Shown here: positions 6,514 through 13,157 of the stretch, piece by piece
Layout of the letters: every line of letters begins with the position of its first letter
Numbering within the stretch: the first letter of the stretch is position 1
DNA from: Candidatus Saccharibacteria bacterium UBA6209
Lineage (GTDB): Bacteria; Patescibacteriota; Saccharimonadia; Saccharimonadales; Saccharimonadaceae
DNA length: 19,739 nucleotides
Direction: 5' to 3'
Assembly (NCBI GenBank): GCA_905370345.1
Contig: CAJPKE010000014.1
Coordinates: 1 to 19,739, forward strand
Notes under the pieces: model-generated
What the model was told of the DNA's origin: nothing
The model's input: only the letters and a program-made list of their open reading frames with translations
The model's database searches: none
Made by a program: the position numbers and the translations under genes

Positions 6514-8859
6514 CTATTTCTTTTTAGTGGATGTTTTGGTGGCTTTTTTAACTACGCGTTTGCGAGTTGGCTTCGCTGTTGTGGCGTTTAATAGCTCCAG
6601 AGCTTTTTCGTGAGTAATAGTTTTCGGATCTGTGGCTTTAGGTATTTTGACGTTTTTGGTGCCGTTGGTGATGTATGGACCGAATCGTCCATTGAGAACC
6701 TTAACTCCATCTGGAAACTCGGCAATATTCTTAGCGGCTTCGGCTTCTAGCTTGGCGGCGTAAAGTTCACGTGCCTTTTCTAAAGTAATGCTATGTGGAT
6801 CTTCTGGCTTAATGGAGACAAACAATTTGCCAACTTGAATATACGGACCGAACCGCCCAATATTCGCCTTAATATCTTGCCCGTCCTCTGTTTGTCCGAC
6901 GATGCGTGGCAATTTGAACATTTCCAGCGCTTGCTCTAAGGTTACCGTTTCAATCTTCGCGCCTTTTGGCAGCGGCGCAAAACGCGGCTTTTCGTCGTCA
7001 TCAGTTTCACCAAGTTGCAACATTGGACCAAATCGCCCAAATCGCGCAATAATCGGTTTATTCGTCTTCGGGTCAATCCCCACTTCGCGATTAGCGCCGA
7101 CTTTACTTCGGTCAATTCCGCCAGATTGCTCGATTAATTTATGGAAAGGCATGTAAAATCCGTGCAACATTGTGCTTTTTTCCAGATTGGCACCAGCAAT
7201 TTTGTCAAATTCCGTTTCAACATTGGCGGTAAAATCGTAATCGACAATTTGCGTAAAATGGTCCGTCAGGAAATCGGCAATCAGTTCGCCGCTTGGCGTT
7301 GGAATAAGCTTGCCGCGTGTCGAGCCAGTTTTTTCCTGGACAATACTTCGACTGACTTCCTCGCCGTTATAGTTCAGGACAATTACATCACGCGGTTGAC
7401 CTTCGCTGTCACCCTTTTCAACATAGCCGCGAGTTTGAATAGTGTCAATAATCGTAGCGTAAGTTGACGGACGACCGATACCGAGATCTTCCAGTTTCTT
7501 GACTAGCGAACCTTCAGTGTAGCGAGCTGGCGGTCGTGTAAATGTTTGACGAGCCGTAATGTCGTGAGAATTGACTTCATCGCCAGACTGTAACTTCGGT
7601 AGAAGCTCATCTTTATTGCCGCCGTAAACGCGCAAAAATCCATCAAATGTAATAACTTCACCTTTTGCTTCAAATTGAGCTGGCTTTTTGCTTTTTGGTA
7701 ATTTTTCACCTTTGATGTCAATTGTAATAGTTGTCTTTTCTAGTTTCGCTGGCGACATTTGCGACGCTAAAGTTCGGCGTCGAATTAGGTCGTATAATTT
7801 CTGATCATAGCTATTATTAGATGCGGTTTCCAGAGTGATGTCCGTCGGGCGAATGGCTTCGTGAGCCTCTTGGGCGGATGCGGATTTGGTCTTAAATTTA
7901 CGAACCGTTGAGTAATCTGGACCGTAAAGACGCTTGATAAAATCGGTGGCTGCAGCGATGGCTTGACCGCTCAAATTCACCGAGTCGGTACGCATATAGG
8001 TGATCTTTCCGTCTTGGTATAATTTTTGCGCCGAAGCCATGGTTGCTTTGGAGCTGAAGCCAAGTTTAGAGTTGGCTTCCTGCTGCAAGGTTGACGTAGT
8101 AAATGGCGCCGCTGGATTTCTAGTCCCAGGAGTTTTTGAGATATCGCTAACAATAAATTCGGCGGGTTTCAAACTATTCAAGAACTCGTTCGCCGCTTCT
8201 TCCGTATCGAATTTTTGATTAAGTTCGGCCTTGAATTCTTGATTGTCGTGAATGAAAATGGCGGTAACTTTGAACTGAGAATTGCCCTCAAACTTCATAA
8301 TTTCTCGTTCGCGCTCAACGAGTAATCGCACCGCTGGACTCTGAACGCGACCAGCCGATTTTCCGCCCGGAACTTTTTGCCAGACGACTGGACTGAGTTC
8401 AAAACCAACCAGTCGGTCAAGAATCTGCCTGGCTTGTTGTGCCTGAACCAAATTCATATCCACGGTTCGCGGATTCTTAATTGCGTTGGTTATGGCATCT
8501 TTGGTAATCTCATGAAAAACAATTCGCTTGGTTGTTTCAATTGGAAGATCCAGCACCTTACATAAGTGCCAAGCAATAGCCTCTCCTTCGCGGTCTTCAT
8601 CGGTTGCGAGCCAAACATTTTCCTTACCGACTGCCTTGACATTTTTCTTTAGCTCGGTGATAACTTTCTTTTTTTCAGGATCAACTTCATAGATTGCGAA
8701 AAAATCGTTAGCCACGTCAATCGGCGGCGTTCCATCCTTCGTCTTTTTAACAATCGAGCGAATATGCCCCACGCTGGACAGGACGTGAAAATCCTTGCCG
8801 AGATATTTCTCGATGGTTTTAGCTTTGGCTGGTGACTCGACGATAACGAGATTTTTCAT
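6514..8859 (-). CDS. topA: DNA topoisomerase I
   Basis: A type IA topoisomerase of 781 residues that relaxes negative supercoils by single-strand passage. The Toprim domain begins at residue 3 (LVIVESPAKAKTIEKYLG), with the metal-binding ATDEDREGEAIAWHL at 85-99. The catalytic Tyr is residue 288 in ITYMRTDSVNLS. The C-terminal part lacks four-cysteine zinc fingers. It carries three repeats of the Topo_C type (RFGRFGPMLQLGE, IGRFGPYIQVGK, NGRFGPYITNGT) and ends in a Lys/Thr-rich basic tail. The length is close to other zinc-less enzymes. It is a single-gene unit with a predicted leaderless promoter. dprA lies upstream on the same strand, as in many bacteria, but here a phosphatidyltransferase gene sits between them. 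Confidence 0.98.
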   Translation of the reverse strand: MKNLVIVESPAKAKTIEKYLGKDFHVLSSVGHIRSIVKKTKDGTPPIDVANDFFAIYEVDPEKKKVITELKKNVKAVGKENVWLATDEDREGEAIAWHLCKVLDLPIETTKRIVFHEITKDAITNAIKNPRTVDMNLVQAQQARQILDRLVGFELSPVVWQKVPGGKSAGRVQSPAVRLLVEREREIMKFEGNSQFKVTAIFIHDNQEFKAELNQKFDTEEAANEFLNSLKPAEFIVSDISKTPGTRNPAAPFTTSTLQQEANSKLGFSSKATMASAQKLYQDGKITYMRTDSVNLSGQAIAAATDFIKRLYGPDYSTVRKFKTKSASAQEAHEAIRPTDITLETASNNSYDQKLYDLIRRRTLASQMSPAKLEKTTITIDIKGEKLPKSKKPAQFEAKGEVITFDGFLRVYGGNKDELLPKLQSGDEVNSHDITARQTFTRPPARYTEGSLVKKLEDLGIGRPSTYATIIDTIQTRGYVEKGDSEGQPRDVIVLNYNGEEVSRSIVQEKTGSTRGKLIPTPSGELIADFLTDHFTQIVDYDFTANVETEFDKIAGANLEKSTMLHGFYMPFHKLIEQSGGIDRSKVGANREVGIDPKTNKPIIARFGRFGPMLQLGETDDDEKPRFAPLPKGAKIETVTLEQALEMFKLPRIVGQTEDGQDIKANIGRFGPYIQVGKLFVSIKPEDPHSITLEKARELYAAKLEAEAAKNIAEFPDGVKVLNGRFGPYITNGTKNVKIPKATDPKTITHEKALELLNATTAKPTRKRVVKKATKTSTKKK

Positions 8860-8867
8860 AACTTTAT

Positions 8868-8895
8868 ATTATAACAAATCACTATCTGGCTACAA
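8868..8895 (-). promoter_or_regulatory. predicted leaderless promoter of topA
   Basis: TATAAT (8868-8873, minus strand) ends 8 nt before the ATG at 8859. A weak -35, TTGTAG (8890-8895), lies 16 nt upstream. No Shine-Dalgarno sequence precedes the ATG, so the mRNA probably starts at or within 2 nt of the start codon. Confidence 0.6.
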
Positions 8896-8910
8896 CCGCA
8901 AAGTGAATTA

Positions 8911-9603
8911 TTACGAGCGACCACTGAGGCGACCGAGCATTGCCATTGATCCGAGGGTACGATTGACATCTGTTATTTGGCGTGGCTCTTCTGGATTTTC
9001 TTTTTCCGCGTTGCCGTTAATCGCTCGTTCTATGTAGATGCGTGTTGCGTGTACAGCGAGCGGAAGCGAGGCGGCGAATGCTCCAGCTCCTAGTTTGCGT
9101 AGAAGTTTGGCGAGTTTTGGATTTTTATCCTGCTCGGCAACATGGGCGGCAATATAAGATATCAAAGTAACTGTTTCTCCTGCCATGGCTAGTTTTCCTG
9201 ATTTGGTCGGTCGAGTTTCAGCTTTCTTGTCACTACGTAAATTGGTAATTCCTGTAACCCCAGCGTTTATCGAGTTTAGTAGCGCAACAATGCCAAGAAC
9301 ATGCTTTGGAGCCAACCCCTTTTTATACATTTCATAGAGAATTTTTGCCATAACTATTTTATCTGTTGTGGCGTCTAATGCCGCCCCGGTATTGCTAGTC
9401 TGTCCTGTCATGCGCGCTACTTTGCCATCCAGAACGTCAGCTAATCGCCCGACTGCGCATTCCGTCAACCCTTCGGCTGTATCGATTTTCTCAGATCCGT
9501 GTATCGCTAAAGCGGCGCCAGTCACGCTTATCAAATTAGGGATAGTAAAGATGTCCTTAGCGATTTTATGGGCGACAGGAGATGCTTCTCGGGCTTTTTT
9601 CAT
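8911..9603 (-). CDS. CDP-alcohol phosphatidyltransferase family protein
   Basis: An integral membrane enzyme that joins an alcohol head group to a CDP-linked lipid. The complete family signature DxxDGxxARx8Gx3Dx3D is present near residues 60-83 (ADVLDGKVAR, then GAALDATTDK). Several hydrophobic helices follow. The product could be phosphatidylglycerophosphate or another phospholipid; the head group cannot be deduced. Two in-frame ATGs exist, at 9612 and 9603. I chose 9603 because TTGCTA, a 17-nt spacer and TATTAT lie immediately upstream, with the -10 ending 7 nt before that ATG; the first ATG falls inside the predicted promoter. With this start the protein has 230 residues. It sits between topA and dprA without functional connection to either. 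Confidence 0.88.
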   Translation of the reverse strand: MKKAREASPVAHKIAKDIFTIPNLISVTGAALAIHGSEKIDTAEGLTECAVGRLADVLDGKVARMTGQTSNTGAALDATTDKIVMAKILYEMYKKGLAPKHVLGIVALLNSINAGVTGITNLRSDKKAETRPTKSGKLAMAGETVTLISYIAAHVAEQDKNPKLAKLLRKLGAGAFAASLPLAVHATRIYIERAINGNAEKENPEEPRQITDVNRTLGSMAMLGRLSGRS

Positions 9604-9610
9604 AGTCCGC

Positions 9611-9639
9611 ATAATAACATCAATTTGTCAAAATAGCAA
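9611..9639 (-). promoter_or_regulatory. predicted leaderless promoter of the CDP-alcohol phosphatidyltransferase gene
   Basis: TTGCTA (9634-9639), a 17-nt spacer and TATTAT (9611-9616) on the minus strand, 7 nt before the ATG at 9603. The arrangement decides between the two candidate starts. Confidence 0.55.
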
Positions 9640-9641
9640 TA

Positions 9642-10511
9642 TTATCGTAATGTCCAGTTGTTAGCTCCGAGCGGCTTAATCGCGCCGTTGATTTCCAGCA
9701 TTGTGAGCGCCGTGGCGAAGTCTGACGCGGATAATCCTGATTTTTGTTGGATTTCATCGCCGTCACGAAGCCCTTCTGAGATGAGTTTTATGATAATAGC
9801 TTCTTCAATTGTTGCGCTGGCTGCTAATTCTTGACCGTTGTCTTTTTGTAATTTCTCTGGCGCGATGATTGATAAAACATCGTCGGCGTCTGTCACCAAA
9901 TACGCCCCTTGTTTTAATAAAGTATTACAACCCGCCGACAGTGGGCTGGTTATGTTTCCGGGAACTACAAACAAATCTCTTCCCTGATTTAGTGCGTGAG
10001 AGGCGGTGTTTAATGTGCCGCTTCGTTCGGCAGCTTCGGTGATAATAATTCCATCGGCTAGCCCACTAACTAAACGATTGCGCTCCAAAAAACTCCAACG
10101 ATTAACTATTTTATTATCGCCCTTCATCCATTCTGAAACGACCGCTCCGCCCCGCTCTATGATGCTCATGGCTAGTTGATAATTGGTCCGCGGCGAAATA
10201 TCCGGAAGTTCATTTGGGACGACCGCCACGACTGTTCCGCCAGCTTCAATCGCAGCTTTTTGGGCAATACAATCCACACCTAGCGCCAGCCCACTCACGA
10301 TTACACATCCGGCTTTTGCCAGATCTGTTGCTAATCGCTCGGTCACTTCTTTTCCGTAGGCAGACGGCTTACGGGACCCGACGATTGATACGACTGGCGC
10401 ATTTGTTTCTGGCAACTTTCCCATATAACATAAGCTTTTTGGTGGATTGGCAATATGTGCTAATCTCTGGGAGAAAATATGCTCATCTGGTGTAATTCTA
10501 TTGATTTCCAT
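9642..10511 (-). CDS. dprA: DNA processing protein DprA
   Basis: DprA loads RecA on incoming single-stranded DNA during natural transformation. The Rossmann-like core shows GSRKPSAYG, VSGLALGVDCIAQKAA, a segment with SEW and NRWSFLERNRLVSGLAD, and VPGNITSPLSAGCNTLLKQGA. A winged-helix-like domain follows (about the last 70 residues, ending in a Trp-containing strand). The protein has 289 residues with the ATG at 10511. An upstream GTG at 10538 would add nine residues, but it lies inside a consensus -35 and is not preferred. The gene diverges from the noncoding RNA unit at 10532. Its presence suggests the organism can take up DNA, although the channel genes are not here. Confidence 0.95.
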   Translation of the reverse strand: MEINRITPDEHIFSQRLAHIANPPKSLCYMGKLPETNAPVVSIVGSRKPSAYGKEVTERLATDLAKAGCVIVSGLALGVDCIAQKAAIEAGGTVVAVVPNELPDISPRTNYQLAMSIIERGGAVVSEWMKGDNKIVNRWSFLERNRLVSGLADGIIITEAAERSGTLNTASHALNQGRDLFVVPGNITSPLSAGCNTLLKQGAYLVTDADDVLSIIAPEKLQKDNGQELAASATIEEAIIIKLISEGLRDGDEIQQKSGLSASDFATALTMLEINGAIKPLGANNWTLR

Positions 10512-10518
10512 AAAAAAT

Positions 10519-10546
10519 GTGGTAAAAAGTATTGACACTTTGTCAA
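10519..10546 (-). promoter_or_regulatory. possible dprA promoter sharing a palindromic -35 with the divergent RNA gene
   Basis: On the minus strand, consensus TTGACA (10541-10546), a 16-nt spacer and a poor -10 TACCAC (10519-10524) end 7 nt before the ATG at 10511. The spacing fits the leaderless pattern of the region, but the -10 matches only three of six consensus positions. Confidence 0.35.
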
Positions 10547-10560
10547 ATGTTTGCTATAAT
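10532..10560 (+). promoter_or_regulatory. consensus extended -10 promoter driving the noncoding RNA
   Basis: TTGACA (10532-10537), an exactly 17-nt spacer and TATAAT (10555-10560), with TGC directly before the -10 (extended -10). All twelve hexamer bases match the consensus. Transcription is expected to start near 10566-10568. Confidence 0.88.
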
Positions 10561-10566
10561 CAAGGA

Positions 10567-10876
10567 CGATTGGTTAAGTAATCATTAACCAAACGCACCT
10601 TATACCCCCTATTCTAACTATATGTTAGGTTGCGCGCAATGGCATTAAGTATTCTTACCCTCCACTTTTTGCGGTTCAACGTTACGCGCATACTAACCCC
10701 TTTAACTGCCCTTTTTCAAAGGCGACCTCTGTTAATGTGAGTACGAAATTGTATTGATAGTCATCAGGCGCGGACTTTTGGAGTTTTAGTCGCGACGCTT
10801 CACTGATACGGTAGCTCGGGTGGGTTGAAGGGTAAAAAAGCGTCAGGTGATGCCCACCCTTACCTGGCGCTTTTTT
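10567..10876 (+). ncRNA. candidate stand-alone structured noncoding RNA, family unrecognised
   Basis: About 310 nt with no convincing reading frame, between a perfect promoter and a strong terminator. Visible structure: a perfect 8-bp hairpin TTGGTTAA/TTAACCAA (10570-10577/10585-10592); a long-range helix of 11 pairs with a 2x2 internal loop (10624-10636 with 10685-10697); TTAAC/GTTAA (10702-10706/10731-10735) enclosing a 5-bp hairpin (10710-10722); a 7-bp bulged hairpin (10769-10776/10788-10794); and GGGTGGG (10818-10824) complementary to the terminator loop. I looked for the conserved cores of tmRNA (tag frame, T-loop), RNase P (GAGGAAAGUCC), SRP RNA (GGAAGCAGC) and 6S (one long rod of about 180 nt) and did not see them. 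No sense gene follows, so a riboswitch or leader is unlikely. Boundaries are predicted. Confidence 0.72.
10834..10876. terminator. bidirectional intrinsic terminator between ncRNA and Fur-family gene
   Basis: A 15-bp stem (10834-10848/10862-10876) has one G-U pair, six A's on the left arm and six T's on the right arm, with a 13-nt loop. On the plus strand it ends the noncoding RNA. On the minus strand it can end the permease-TIGR03943-Fur transcript, whose last stop is at 10888. The loop sequence CCCACCC (10853-10859) is fully complementary to 10818-10824, allowing a pseudoknot. Confidence 0.9.
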
Positions 10877-10887
10877 GTTGGGAAAAA

Positions 10888-11301
10888 TTATTTATTTTCT
10901 ATAATGTGTCGGCACTTTTCGCAAATACCTTCCAGCTCAAAGTGGTGTTTTGTGACTATGAAATTATGTTTTTTACCAATGAGATCTATGAGTTTTTCGA
11001 GCTCTTGTGATTGTACAGGTTCGGCATTTTGACAATTGATGCAGTATAGGTGGTGATGATGTGGTATAAAAGGTTCTGCTAACTCGTAATAATTCTTCCA
11101 GCCAATAGTTATGGTGTTTATAATGTTCAGATTATCGAACATCAGTAGCGTGCGGTAAATGCTGGCGCGGTTAATGTTTTTGCAGTTTTTTGCAATATCA
11201 CCAACCGTAAGAGGCACATCTGAATTTCGCAGGATGTCAAATACTTGCTGGCGAGGTTTTGTCAGGCGAAGATTGTGGCGTTCAAATATTTCATTTAGCA
11301 T
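10888..11301 (-). CDS. Fur-family metal-responsive transcriptional repressor
   Basis: A 137-residue protein of the Fur/Zur/PerR family. The N-terminal winged helix contains RLTKPRQQVFDIL and a recognition region INRASIYRTLLMF. The metal-binding part has HHHH at 81-84, with CINC (87-90) and CEKC (127-130), the two CxxC pairs that hold the structural zinc. Which metal or stress it senses cannot be read directly. It is the last gene of a minus-strand operon after an ArsP_1-type permease and a TIGR03943 protein. A palindrome lies immediately upstream of its start, suggesting autoregulation. Zinc or another divalent metal is a reasonable guess from the context, without proof. Confidence 0.93.
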   Translation of the reverse strand: MLNEIFERHNLRLTKPRQQVFDILRNSDVPLTVGDIAKNCKNINRASIYRTLLMFDNLNIINTITIGWKNYYELAEPFIPHHHHLYCINCQNAEPVQSQELEKLIDLIGKKHNFIVTKHHFELEGICEKCRHIIENK

Positions 11302-11309
11302 AGTGCTAT

Positions 11310-11344
11310 CAATAGTTTATAACTTATTGCAACAAGCGTGCAAT
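11310..11344. promoter_or_regulatory. candidate Fur-box operator upstream of the Fur-family gene
   Basis: Two overlapping inverted repeats occupy the 47-nt gap before the repressor ATG. The first, 11310-11329, is a 20-bp AT-rich palindrome with 8 of 10 symmetric pairs (CAATA at one end, TATTG at the other). The second, 11326-11344, is ATTGCA, 7 nt, TGCAAT. Size and symmetry fit a Fur-family site of about 19 bp, but no matching copy was found at the operon's main promoter near 13117-13157. Confidence 0.45.
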
Positions 11345-11348
11345 AGAC

Positions 11349-12083
11349 TTACAGTCCGAGCAATTCATAAGGATATTTGGGCTGGCTGATTTTTGTGATG
11401 TGCGCGTCGGTTATGACGTATTCAGCTTGGCTATTAACGATTTTTTGCGACAATTTACCCTTGACGATTAGCCATGTTCCATCTGGGTAGTCTGTCGAAA
11501 AGTTTTTCTCGACCAGGATTTTCATAGGCACGCTGTCAACAGTGCAGCAACTTATAACATATCTGGCGATATTGAAGTAATTATAGCCGTAGTTTTTTAA
11601 CAGATCATTTGAAACGAAGCCAGTAATGGTGATATCTTTGCCGTTAAAATAAGCAGCCTCTTTGCAAGAATTTATAGCGGTTTTCCAGCGATTTATTGAG
11701 ATTGTAGAAGAGTTCTCTTTCGGCTGAGGTGTTTCGCAACGACTTTCGGGCTCAATAATCACAGGGCTTTCTTTTTGCGCGAGGCTGCTTGGAGAGAGTG
11801 GCTTTGGTGGTAACATATATCCAACTGATAATATAATTATTGCAAAATAAGATATTGGGGTAATTTTTTTCAAGCCAATTCTAGATTTATCTTTTGCGGG
11901 TTTATTTTTTAATTGCAACATTATATCAATAAGCAAAAGTATAACGCCGATTACGCTAATTATGACCGCGAATGTGTGATAGCGTGGATGAACGTAAAAG
12001 CCGAGTTGGTCGCGCCAAGCTAATAACAAAATATATGCGCAAACGACAATTCCGCCAATTGATTTGGTGAGATTAGCGTACAT
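11349..12083 (-). CDS. TIGR03943/YcgQ-like membrane protein, permease partner
   Basis: A protein of 244 residues with the ATG at 12083. Two or more hydrophobic helices occupy the first ~100 residues. The C-terminal soluble domain shows the family pattern around TGFVSNDL, ARYVISCCTVDSVPMKILVE and GTWLIVKGKL, with the paired cysteines CC. This matches the TIGR03943/DUF1980 family (YcgQ of Bacillus), whose genes usually accompany an ArsP_1-type permease as here. A TTG at 12107 would add eight residues. ATG 12083 is preferred because GGGGGT lies about 8 nt upstream and the overlap with the permease gene falls from 35 to 11 nt. The operon arrangement implies a two-part membrane complex. The transported substrate is unknown; the CC pair could bind metal. 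Confidence 0.82.
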   Translation of the reverse strand: MYANLTKSIGGIVVCAYILLLAWRDQLGFYVHPRYHTFAVIISVIGVILLLIDIMLQLKNKPAKDKSRIGLKKITPISYFAIIILSVGYMLPPKPLSPSSLAQKESPVIIEPESRCETPQPKENSSTISINRWKTAINSCKEAAYFNGKDITITGFVSNDLLKNYGYNYFNIARYVISCCTVDSVPMKILVEKNFSTDYPDGTWLIVKGKLSQKIVNSQAEYVITDAHITKISQPKYPYELLGL

Positions 12084-13116
12084 ATAAGTTAACCCCCAGC
12101 CCGACAATTAGAGATAAGATGAACACAGTTAAGGTAATTGTTGCAATAAATTTCCAGCGAAAAGTTGTTTTTAATAGCGTAATCATTTTAATGTCTATCA
12201 TCGGTCCGAATAGCAAGAAAGATAAAATTGAGCCTGTTGTGAAATTTCGCACGTAAGCCAGTGCGAAGAATGCATCGATGCTGGAGCATATCGAGATGAT
12301 GAAGCTTAGTGTGATCATGGATATGACTGATAGGAAAATGTCGCCGCCGACGGCATTTATAATGAATCGCGGAACGAAGATTTGTGTGGCGGCTGCGATG
12401 CTAGCGCCTAAGACCAACATAGTAAATAATTGCCAGAATTCATTGCGTGATGAGCTGAATACGTTTGACAATTTTGAATCGTGATTATGAGAGTCGCAAA
12501 GTTTTTCAAACTCTGGATTAATGACGGAATCTTCCTTAAAAAAGCTGACGATAAAAGCGGTTATTTGTACGATAATTAGCGCAAAAATAATTCGCCACCA
12601 AACCATTCGGGTGTCAAAACTGAAGGCGGTCATGGTTGAAATTATGGTTATCGGGTTTAAGATTGGCGCGGCGAAAAGAAAGCTAATAACGTCGGCGGGT
12701 TTCAGCCCGTTTGCTATTAAGCTACGTGCAATTGGTACGTTGCCACATTCGCACACGGGTAAAATTAGCCCGATCATAGATAGCGCAATTCGTCGGAGAA
12801 AGGCGTTTTTTGGCAATATTTTGAAGACGTCTTTTGATGATAAAAAGTACCTGATAAGCGCGGATATGATAATTCCTAAAATTAAGAATGGGACCGCCTC
12901 GACAATTACGCTTAGCGTCAGCGTGATGAAATCTTGTAATGACGGAAGTAATTTATTGCACCATTCTGCAAATTCTCCGTTTAATAACATAACGCCAAAT
13001 CGTGAGCTGAATTGATAAATAGAAATTATAAGGACGCCAAAAAACACCCAACCGATCAATTCGCTGTTGGCTGATAAAAACTTTTTTATGCGACCATCTG
13101 GCGATTTTTGTGCCAT
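12073..13116 (-). CDS. ArsP_1-type (DUF318/YcgR-like) permease
   Basis: An integral membrane protein of 347 residues with eight or more hydrophobic segments. The signature LPVCECGNVPIARSLIANG, followed by FLFAAPILNPITI, is diagnostic for the ArsP_1/DUF318 permease family; the CxC in the motif may coordinate a metal or metalloid. A second related repeat near residue 290 (FLLFGPMIDIKMI) reflects internal duplication. It is the first gene of the operon with the TIGR03943 protein and the Fur-family repressor, and diverges from the TerC-like gene. Some relatives export organoarsenicals, others have unknown substrates. Control by a Fur-family protein favours a divalent metal; this is inference. Confidence 0.88.
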   Translation of the reverse strand: MAQKSPDGRIKKFLSANSELIGWVFFGVLIISIYQFSSRFGVMLLNGEFAEWCNKLLPSLQDFITLTLSVIVEAVPFLILGIIISALIRYFLSSKDVFKILPKNAFLRRIALSMIGLILPVCECGNVPIARSLIANGLKPADVISFLFAAPILNPITIISTMTAFSFDTRMVWWRIIFALIIVQITAFIVSFFKEDSVINPEFEKLCDSHNHDSKLSNVFSSSRNEFWQLFTMLVLGASIAAATQIFVPRFIINAVGGDIFLSVISMITLSFIISICSSIDAFFALAYVRNFTTGSILSFLLFGPMIDIKMITLLKTTFRWKFIATITLTVFILSLIVGLGVNLYVR

Positions 13117-13123
13117 ATATAAA

Positions 13124-13129
13124 ATTATA
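13124..13129 (-). promoter_or_regulatory. -10 of predicted leaderless permease promoter
   Basis: TATAAT on the minus strand ends 7 nt before the permease ATG at 13116, and no Shine-Dalgarno sequence is present. No convincing -35 lies 17 nt upstream. Confidence 0.5.
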
Positions 13130-13143
13130 CTCCATGCTTATGT

Positions 13144-13149
13144 TATACT
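13144..13149 (+). promoter_or_regulatory. -10 of predicted leaderless TerC promoter
   Basis: TATACT ends 8 nt before the ATG at 13158. It faces the permease promoter in a divergent gap of only 41 bp, so the two promoters overlap. A -35 is not evident. Confidence 0.45.
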
Positions 13150-13157
13150 AAATCAAT

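Noticed and set aside
10512..10538. GTG start of dprA at 10538
   Set aside because: It lies in the consensus -35 palindrome; ATG 10511 has correct spacing to a promoter, and the extra residues do not resemble DprA.
10567..10876. ncRNA read as tmRNA, RNase P, SRP or 6S RNA
   Set aside because: I could not find a tag-peptide frame with a tRNA-like end, GAGGAAAGUCC, GGAAGCAGC, or a single long rod. Memory-based exclusion only, so a covariance search could still change it.
12084..12107. TTG start of the TIGR03943 gene
   Set aside because: A rare start that gives a 35-nt overlap; ATG 12083 has a GGGGGT site and a shorter overlap.
12521..13015. 164-residue open frame opposite the permease gene
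   Set aside because: It is the antisense shadow of a clear ArsP_1 permease; no family motif and no ribosome-binding site.
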